From the NCBI RefSeq assembly GCF_030272615.1, contig NC_081411.1, positions 210,265,744-210,329,743 of the forward strand: a stretch of 64,000 nt of DNA. Reading direction: 5' to 3'. Below are positions 56,100-64,000 of the stretch, one piece after another (position 1 is the stretch's first letter; each line of letters starts with the position of its first letter). The translations under genes were made by a program, and so were the position numbers. This DNA comes from Cryptomeria japonica (taxonomy: Eukaryota > Streptophyta > Pinopsida > Cupressales > Cupressaceae). The notes beneath the pieces are model-generated. The model worked only from the letters and a program-made list of their open reading frames with translations. It searched no databases and had not been told where the DNA came from.

Positions 56100-57360
56100 C
56101 AAAGGGGTGACCTTCCCTAAGAAGCTAAAGGGAAATTAAAAAGCCAAATTTAGGAGGTTTCTTAAGCCAAGTGAAAATGTTCCTTGACAAGAAATTGGGT
56201 TTAACATAGATGATCTTCTTGATGTTTGGAAGGAGGTAATGCTACTCTTACTTAGATACATTACTCTAGATGGAAGAATTAAATAATTTTACTCCCAACT
56301 CTTCCCAATGCTCAATCATCTTAAGTATGGGATAAAGATGAACTTCTATTGTTGGATTTTCTCCTCCATTTCCTAGTTTATCACGGTTGCTAAATCCGGG
56401 GATGTTATCCCCCTATAAAAGAGGCTGATTTTGAGGTTCTATAATTTTCACCTAGCTATGATCCCTTCTAGCATGCCTTCTACTAACCCTTCCTGTTCTG
56501 TCCCTAACCCCACTCTAGTTGTAGAAGTTTCTAGAATCTCATAAAATGAGCACTGCTAGTTCAAAGGCACCCCTATGTCTAAAGGTAACCCTACATAGAT
56601 TAACCCTAACCAATCTATAGAGTAAATTACTTCCAAGGACTCTACTTTTTCTTGGTCCATGGGCTCTATGTGGAAACCAAATAACCCTAGTGTAAACTTT
56701 GTTTCCCCTTCAATGACTTCTTTGGGTTCCCCTCCTCCCTCTCCTATTAACTCCCAATCGAAGTAGGATTTAGCAAATATAGTAGAAAAGGTTAAAGAAA
56801 ATTGTAGGAAAATATAATATATATAAGAAGGAATTAACTTCTAGCTCCTCAACCATCTCAACTTTGTTAAGATGAAAATCAATAGATTGGATGTGTTGGC
56901 TAAGGTTGATTCTAGATCCGCTAATTTGTCAAATGAAGAAAAAGATGAGAGAGTTTGGGTGGTAGTGAATATTAAGGTGGAGAAAGTTTAAAAATGGGAA
57001 GTGATGGAGGAGGAAGTTAAGGATCTTAATGAAAAGATGAAATAGGGGGAAGGTAGGAAGGAGAAGGCTAGGTTCATCATATAGCTTTAGGAAAACTAGG
57101 AGATTCTCAAAATGAAGTTGGAAGAGATGGTGTCTATCAACATGAAAATGGCTAGAAAAAAATTGCTTCTCTGCAAGTCATTTATGAGAAGATTGACAGA
57201 AGTCATGTGGAGAAGAAGTGTCACATGGAATTATCTTCTACCATTGCATCAGGGCATACTCTTTCTAAGGTCAAGGCTACTCCTTAGTCCTCAACTATCT
57301 CTTTGGGTAAAGGCTCTAGAAAAGTATTTTATTTCTATGAGATGGTAAAACTGCTTAAGG
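56100..57360 (+). pseudogene. Degraded coiled-coil reading frame, family unknown
   Basis: Plus-strand translations across frames give a coherent but stop-ridden protein. Blocks in order: GVTFPKKLKGN, KAKFRRFLKPSENV, IDDLLDVWKEVMLLLLRYIT, LDGRIK, LFPMLNHLKYGIKMNFYCWI, GDVIPL, a Ser/Pro-rich stretch (PSMTSLGSPPPSPINSQSK), then a strong heptad region with VEKVKENCRKI, MKINRLDVLAKVDS and VMEEEVKDLNEKMK, ending in KVFYFYEMVKLLKEDWQAN at about 57355. The stops are mostly TAG or TAA where Gln would fit the helix. I do not recognise the family; a conifer-type transposon accessory protein is a guess. A 3' tail rich in T and G follows. Confidence 0.5.
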
Positions 57361-58490
57361 AAGATTGGCAGGCTAATAAGATGCCCACAAGGTAGAGCAT
57401 CAGTTCATGTCTTATAGGGCTAGTTTTGGTTCCTTTTTTTGGTGTCTAGTTTTGTTCTCTATTGTCAGCTAGTTCTACTTAGTATTTGATATTGGTTATT
57501 TTTTGTTAGCTATTTTTTTTGTTTGGTGATCTTACCTTTTGTGAGACCCCTAATTTTAGCTCTATAGTTGTTAGGTAAAGGTTCATAACTCTCCCATTTT
57601 TATCTAATCATAACTATAATTCTATATATTTTGTAACAATCTATCAATCTATCTTATTTCACATAATATAATCTTCTAAATATTGTATTTTCATTTTAGT
57701 GTATAAATTAATAAGCAAATTTATACCACCATCAAACTTAAGCTTTCAAAAAGAGGTTAGTTTCAAGAACTTAAATTCAAAGTACAACTACTTTAGAAAA
57801 TTATAATATAATTATTCTAAAAAAGTTCTAATGTATCACAAAATTTCTATTTTTCTCAACATTAACTAGTTATTTTCTTATGAAACAATGTATTCTTTTA
57901 TTAATTTTAAAATAAATATTAATTTTTTATTTATTGAACTATAAAAGAGTAGAATAGATTAAATGCATGAATTATTGGTTTGTCTTTTAAATATAATTAG
58001 AAAAAAATTGATCTTAATTTTTATACAAAATATATTATAACTTAAAAAAAATAATTTAATCCAAACTCAAAAATTTCTTTAATAACTTTGATTAAATAGT
58101 AATTGACTCATATCCTAAACCTAACTGAACCCCACTCCTAGTTAAACACTAAGACTAAGCTATAAATCCTAATTGAACTATAATCTTTATTTACTATAGG
58201 AAAAGAGATGAAAGTGAGAATAATTTTTATTTATATTAATTTGTTTTAATATTCATTATATTAATTTTTAACTGATGTTCATTGTATTATTTTTTAAAAC
58301 ATTATTAGTTTTTATTATCCTACATTTATTCAATGAAATTTATTTGTTAGGGTAGTTACCTTGTAACATATATCAAATAAAAAGAAAGTTTAGATTATTA
58401 TCAAATTGCATGAGCATAACTAAAATAAAGCTTTAAAATATTTAAAGATTTAGATATAGCTTCTAAATAATCCCAAGGATTAAGGGGGAT
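57361..58490. other. AT-rich spacer
   Basis: T-rich tail to about 57540, then strongly AT-rich DNA with no coding signal on either strand up to the LINE fragment. Confidence 0.5.
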
Positions 58491-60000
58491 TATGAATAAG
58501 GGATCTTGAAAAATAGAATAAATCTTTGGGTGAGAAGTTAGTCTGGAAATTATATAAAGAACCTTTTAGTAAATGGGCCTCTCTTATGATTGCCAAGTAT
58601 TTGGGGGGTTCTCTTAGGGAGAGGATATTCACTGCTTCCTCCCTTTCAAAGGGTTCTTCTATGTGTAATTTCATAAAAAAATATAGGTTGGTCATTCTTC
58701 CTCATTTATCTTGGGTGGTCCATAATGGAAGAAAAGCTAGATTTTTGGATGAAGATTGGAATGGTCATGCTACCATGGAAAGTATCTGAGATTGGTCCCC
58801 TCTACTTGATACTTTTAAATCCCAGTGGGGTTTATTTATTACGTATTATTGTTATTTGGATGTCTCGGGACCCTATCTAGTGGTTCATCAAAAAATCCAT
58901 TGATTTTTTTCTTCTGTGGAGCAAGAATTAAAGGATTCTTATGTGGACAAGCTTAAGAAGAGACAACTTATCTATCAAGATTTTGAGGATGAATTGATTT
59001 GGATAAAAAATGTGTCACACTCTTATACTCTTAAGGATGGTTATATGTCATTATCACCTCCCTCTCTAGTTTCCTCATGGCCTTCTAAACTTTTTTTGGC
59101 ATGTGGTTTGTGTCCCTAAAGCGAGATATTTTGCTTGGCTAGTAGTTCAGGACAAAGTTCTTACTAGGATGAGGTTTGATAGGCTTGGCATTACAATTAT
59201 GTTTCCTTGTGTATTTTGTGGTTTTTTTATGGAGCCTTATGATCACTTGTGTATTCATTGTTCTTTTGCCTCAGATTATTTGTATTGGCTTTTAAGGATG
59301 CTTTGTTGTTTTTCTTCTCTTTGCCCTCATTTTTTATCTTAGTTTTAGGCTTGGCCATTACTATACTCCTCCTCCTTTTATTCATGTTTATGGTTGGTTC
59401 TTCCATCTATCATCATTAGGAAAATTTGGATTGAAAAAAAATATTAGAATTTTTAAAAATAAATTTTCTCCCCTATCTGATGTGTTAGTTAGAATGCAGT
59501 CTTCTATCTTAGAAGTGGTTCTTTCTATTATTTATAAAAAATTAGACCATTTATGTTCCTTCTAAAATCAGGATAATTGGATCACTAGGAATTGGAAGGC
59601 TCTTCAAGTTATCCCTTCTCATGGTTCGATGTCCAAGAGTCTTTCTTCTATTATTAAAAGAAGAGGAGCTAAATGGATCCCCCCCCCTCAGTTCAAATTT
59701 AAATTAAATTATGATAGTTCTTCTAAGGGTAATCCTGGTAAATCAGGGATTGGAGTAGTCATTTTTTATCATAAATCGAACATTATGAAAGTATCTTGTA
59801 GATATATTGGCATTGGAACTAACAATTCTATAATATTTCATGCTTTATCATTTGGTTTGGATATGGCTATTTCCCATAATATTAGATACATTGTTATTGA
59901 AGGAGATTCTATGGTAAATTTGCATGATATTTTAAACAAAAAATGTTCCTCTTGGCGGCTCCAATATATCTTGGACCATACCCTTGGGAAATTATAATTT
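58491..60000 (+). pseudogene. LINE ORF2 3' part: zf-RVT and RNase H
   Basis: Three frames carry the last third of a plant LINE ORF2. 58526-58789: LVWKLYKEPFSKWASLMIAK, a Ser/Ile-rich stretch and VVHNGRKARFLDEDW, the segment after the reverse transcriptase. 58916-59100: ELIWIKNVSHSYTLKDGY. About 59090-59330: the zinc-binding zf-RVT domain with VPKARYFAWLVVQDKVLT, FPCVFCG and DHLCIHCSF. 59629-59997: an RNase H with LNYDSSSKGNPGKSGIGVVI, NNSIIFHALSFGLDMAI and VIEGDSMVNLHDIL; the family's first catalytic Asp falls in NYDSSS. Endonuclease and reverse transcriptase domains are absent upstream, so the copy is 5'-truncated or interrupted. Frameshifts near 58790 and 59110. Confidence 0.85.
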
Positions 60001-60701
60001 TTCAATTCATTCACTATATCTCATTGCTATAGAGAAATTAATTGCATTGATGATTTCCTTTCTAATAAGGCAATTATTGATCAATCTGATTATTTGGAGG
60101 TAGCCCCTTTGTAATCCCTTCCTCTTTTTTGAAGATTATTTAATAATGTGGATTTCATTGGCTTTCCTCCCGAGGTTAGAAATTTATGTGATTAGTATTG
60201 GGGGTGGTGCTTTTCACATATATCATGGCAATTTCTGCATGAGTACATGTTGGCATTTCTCTTGAGTTTAGATTTTTAAGTGTTTAATAGTGGGGGTGGA
60301 GTCTTACATGGTTATGTGTGTGGGAACTTGATTTAGTATCTTCTATGATTATGGACTAAGTTCCTTATTACCCTTTTTGTGATGTTTCTATCATTACGAC
60401 TAGCGACATAGTTCATTTGTTTCATTCTCACCTTCATATCCTGGCTTGGTACTAAATAATCATTTCTCCATTACGATGTATTGTTTGATATATTTTTTTT
60501 TCTTGTCAAGACAACTGTCTTGGGAATTCAATTATGATGTGCATGGTTTTTTGCGTTGTGATCTTTTATTGTTGTATCTTATGGGACTATGTTGAATTAT
60601 GGTCAAGTGCTCTGGTAGAGATCCTACATGAGTCGATACCTTTGGCTCATTCGAGATTTTAAGATTTTATCTCATTTTCCTTTAAATTTGATGCACCATT
60701 A
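60001..60701. other. Downstream part of LINE fragment, uncertain
   Basis: Short plus-strand pieces (YREINCIDDFLSNKAIIDQS, FNNVDFIGFPPEVRNLCD) may be the C-terminal extension of the LINE protein. After about 60200 no coding signal can be held. Confidence 0.4.
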
Positions 60702-61480
60702 ATGATGAGTTTATTTTATATAGATTGGTGTGGTGAGTTGATTTCACTTCCAATTTTCATCATGGTGTGGTTTCTTCTTTCTCATATGTGGATTGTTTAT
60801 TCTGTCAAACGTTACATAGTTTTTGTTTTTGCAAAATTTGGAGATTTTAAATATAATCATGCTTGCAATGATGAAAAGCTTGGCATGGTTTTTATTTTGT
60901 GCTCTCTAGATGTTTCTTATGCAATTAGGAAGCTAGTGGGTAAATATTGGTTGGTGGAAAATGCAAATGCTAGTTTATCTCAAGAGGTTTCTCATTGTGT
61001 GCATGGATTTTATTATGGATGCCTATGGTTCGGGCTCTTGCTGATACATTCTTAGTTTCATCACTCTATTTTTATTCTGATGTGGATTATGCTTTGTCTC
61101 TTTACAATTTTGATAATGGCTTGTTTCCTTATGGTGACTTCTTGCTAATGGATAGTGTGGAGAATTGCTCTTTTTAGCTAGGTGTGGACTGATTGGTGAC
61201 AGTTATGAGGATACACTAGTGCAATTTGAAAGGTTCATTGATCATGTTCCTCCTCTCTACTTGGCTGCTCGTCTTGATGTGTTCACTAGGATCCACTCTC
61301 TTTTGGAAATTAGGGTGGTTGTTTCTAGATTTCCTCACTTGGTCGATCCATTGTAGATGGATCCTCCTTCTTTGGATGATGTTAAGGATTCTCACCCTCC
61401 TTTTTTGCCTCCTAATGAAAGTTCCAGTTTATGGTATCTTGGGTCTTTGTGTTGGGTTTCTTATGGGGTTTTTGTAATAT
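60702..61480 (+). pseudogene. Unrecognised broken reading frame
   Basis: Open stretches on the plus strand (60702-61055, 60995-61177, 61165-61356, 61226-61477) can be read as one protein with frame slips: ALADTFLVSSLYFYSDVDYA, LFPYGDFLLMDSVENC, CGLIGDSYEDTLVQFERFID, HVPPLYLAARLDVFTRIHSL, then a Pro/Asp-rich part (LDDVKDSHPPFLPPNESSS) and a hydrophobic end. The composition is protein-like but I do not recognise it. Position suggests an extension of the LINE or a separate transposon gene. Confidence 0.35.
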
Positions 61481-63600
61481 TGTTGTTTAGAAGTTGTTGG
61501 GTGATTGTTTTATCAGGTTTTTTGGTTTAGTTTTGGGATGGGTTTTTGATAGGGATGATTGAGTGAGAAGTTTCTCAATAAGTCTAAATTGGTTTAATCA
61601 ATCAAAAAGGACTCAAGGAAAATTCTTTTCTTTGTGTTAACATAGTGTTTTCAATGTCAACCTTCAACACCCACACCTCTTCTCTAGCAACCACCCCATT
61701 ATGATGTTCCACTCCCTTGTTCTAGATGTTTGCTTCAATGCTACTCAAACCCTCCACCATAGGTCCACATGTGAAGATGGTATCTTAATGGTCAATTTTG
61801 ATTGAATTAAGATCCTTGAGTGCCTTTCAACTGTTTTTCAAAAGTTTGGAAAGGTTCTAACACCCTTGAGGCAATTAGGTTCAACTTTTTATTTAAAACA
61901 CGGCTAAAAGGCTACTAGCGCATGGAGGCCTGATTGGATTCAATTTTGCTTGTATAATGCAATGATGGCCATAAAAACTATGGAACCTGACTTGGAAGGT
62001 GTCAAAAAGGTCCAAACTCAAGGATTTTTATGGTGTTAGCTGCTGAGAAGGTAGTGTAATGACTGTCCACATTTTGAGGCAAAGAAGTACGATTTTGAGA
62101 GGGTTTTGCTCATACAACATAGGAAGTCTCTCCTACACCATAAACCAAGCTTCCAAACTCTTCTAGGGCCTCTCTAACATCATTTAGAACTATTCTCTAA
62201 CTCTTCCCTACATGACATTACATCAAACATTTTCTATACAAACTGAAAAAGGCAATAAAATGATTGTTACATGCAGTATCACTGCTAATTCATTGTCTTA
62301 TATTCTACACTTTGAAAGGTTAGAACTTCATTGAAAACTTCACCCAAGTATGTAGAAACCTCCAAAAGTATTGTTAACACTTGTCACATGATTCCAAAGT
62401 ATGGACACATCCATAAAGCAATTTTTGGATTCAAAAGACATTAAATTCCCAAAATAGGGTGCTCACTGCCAGCTACAACTTGACTCAATTCCAAGGTAAA
62501 AGAAACACTGTTTGGAGATCAAAATGCCTATAAAACTCCAAGGAGATTAGTGTGGACCTCTAGCTTAAGTTTTCTCACTTAAATTGACCTTTGAGTACAA
62601 ACAAGTTTGTTCTTTTTTCACATTTGCTAGCCAAATCCATCTCCAACTTGCCTAGCATATACTCAAAGGCACTTCTTTTGCACAACCCTGGCTAAAATAT
62701 GATATATTTACACTGCAAATATGCAATAAAACTTGTCTAAGTCCATCCATGGGAGCCCAAACCTAGATTTAGACAAGTTGATGCATTTTGGGGTCCAAAA
62801 CCCTTGACAGGGCAGTCAAGGAGCAAAATGAAAACAATTTTATAAAACCAACTTCCAAATGCACAACTTGCAAACTAATTACATAAAGAGAATTGAATAA
62901 ATAGTAAATCAACTCTTGAAAAGGTGCAATATGGAGAAGAGGAGCCCCCGTATGGACTGCTATCCAAATGGAGTTCAAAACATGAGAAGAGACAGAAAAA
63001 TGCTTGCTCTTTCAATTGATTATGATAGAAAGTACAAAAGAAAACCCTATAGAAAGAAGAGGGAGGAATATAAATATAATTTTCAGGTATTTATCAATTC
63101 CTATATGGACATAAGGTATTTTTGTCTTCTTTTTACAAAAAGTGTCCAAAATGACAACTTTTACAAGCAAGAATGACAATTTTTGTTGCTCCAACTGGCA
63201 ATTTGAGCAACCTAAATCAACCAACCTTCCAAAATCACCTAGGAATGATTAAAAAAACTTTCTAAACATGTTTCAAATCTTTCCAAGGCATGGCTAAGTC
63301 TATAAGGCAATTTTCCACTTTTTAGCCTTATTTGGCCTAGGAGCACAAAACTGACAACTCAAACCTTAGGAAAACAAAACTTGATCTCTCTGGCATAAAA
63401 TGAGATCAAAAATCTATGAAATGACTCAAAACAACCTATGAAAAAATTTAAAAACTAACAAGACACTTAAGAATGAAAAAAAACCCAAAAATGGACAGTA
63501 TAAGCAAAGCTAGGTGCTCCTGCACTAGTTTTTGTCTCCTATTTTGTAGTTGTTGATTTTGACCCATTATATATGTTTGGGATTTTCTTTTATAGTTATA
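61481..63600. other. Unassigned repeat-like DNA
   Basis: No gene is supported. The open stretches at 62769-62978, 62916-63176 and 63012-63224 overlap each other on opposite strands and match no family. Confidence 0.45.
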
Positions 63601-63639
63601 ACCAGAGGTTTTCTTCCTATTTATTTCTTCCTAGGATGT

Positions 63640-63715
63640 TCTTTCAAACCACGTTTGTAAAAAAACAATTAATAAAATTGTTGAGTGGCTCTGCCACTTT
63701 TATAAAAAAAATAAA
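63640..63715 (+). repeat. LINE-like 3' end with hairpin and A-rich tail
   Basis: AATAAAATTGTTG, then the perfect inverted repeat AGTGGCTCTGCCACT (63684-63698), then TTTATAAAAAAAATAAAA. A small stem-loop followed by an A-rich tail is a usual 3' end for plant LINEs. Linking it to the ORF2 fragment at 58.5-60 kb is inference. Confidence 0.5.
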
Positions 63716-64000
63716 ATTTATTTGAGTCAATTAGATTGAAGAAAAACATTTTTTTGTAATTTGAAAAATTAAAAATCATGCATCTTAACTATTTAAAAAT
63801 TGAAAAAAAACATAAAAAAAATTACATCTATATAATTGGTAGAAAAGCAATTGAATAATAACGAATTAATGAAAATTGGATACAATTGATTGCAATAGTA
63901 CTAGCTTAACAACAAATACTAATAAAATGAATTATGCATGACCCCCTACTATTCTATTTTTTTTTTTCAACCTTCCATACAACTGTCAAGTTGATAAATC
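63716..64000. other. AT-rich right edge
   Basis: Homopolymer-rich DNA with no gene seen. Confidence 0.5.

Noticed and set aside
62769-63224. Overlapping open stretches on both strands as a gene
   Set aside because: They overlap on opposite strands, have no motif in common with known proteins, and lie in unassigned repeat-like DNA.
1-64000. tRNA, rRNA or host protein-coding genes
   Set aside because: No cloverleaf, rRNA core sequence or intact multi-exon host gene was recognisable by reading. The tRNA-like signals found are retrotransposon primer sites and one isolated B box.

Overview
This window looks like repeat-rich intergenic DNA from a large plant genome. I infer a gymnosperm, probably a conifer, from the density of old nested LTR retrotransposons, LTRs of 1 to 1.5 kb and one of about 4.2 kb, and the absence of any host gene; I cannot name the species. 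Everything recognisable is transposon-derived. Almost every coding region is broken by stop codons, and some by frameshifts.

Layout. 1-1180: minus-strand fragment of a LINE ORF1 (DUF4283-like). 2837-6700: remnant of a minus-strand Ty3/gypsy element G with a broken gag. 6701-35108: a Ty1/copia element A split into three pieces by two insertions. The first is copia element B (10266-17263, minus strand, TSD gcttg). The second is Ty3/gypsy element C (17651-34830, plus strand, TSD atgag). C itself carries a 4.2-kb solo-LTR-like insertion (20552-24745, TSD caaca). 35109-50255: copia element E, whose 5' LTR is split by copia element D (35834-42485, TSD gtcaa) and whose gag is split by copia element F (43338-49943, TSD ttgag). 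50256-64000: old unassigned repeats, a degraded coiled-coil reading frame (about 56100-57360), the 3' part of a LINE ORF2 (zf-RVT and RNase H, 58500-60000), a second unrecognised broken frame (60700-61480) and a LINE-like 3' tail near 63.7 kb.

The four copia elements whose target duplications or reading frames can be checked rebuild cleanly: taking out the insert and one copy of the duplication rejoins the host element's reading frame. Element D is the most complete: one frame runs through gag, protease, integrase and reverse transcriptase, broken only by stops until near its end. B and F have lost most of the integrase. C has lost reverse transcriptase, RNase H and most of integrase, so it could only have moved with help from another element.

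The most interesting object is element C. Between its integrase remnant and its 3' LTR it carries, on the opposite strand, a broken gene of about 1.9 kb with a plant mobile domain (PMD), an acidic/GR-rich linker, a Gln-rich stretch and a coiled coil. Upstream of that antisense gene are a 36-bp minisatellite and a field of a degenerate GCGTCTGTG-like motif. The same motif field is found, in the opposite orientation, in the 5' leader of C upstream of its gag. Both reading frames of C are therefore preceded by the same kind of leader repeat.
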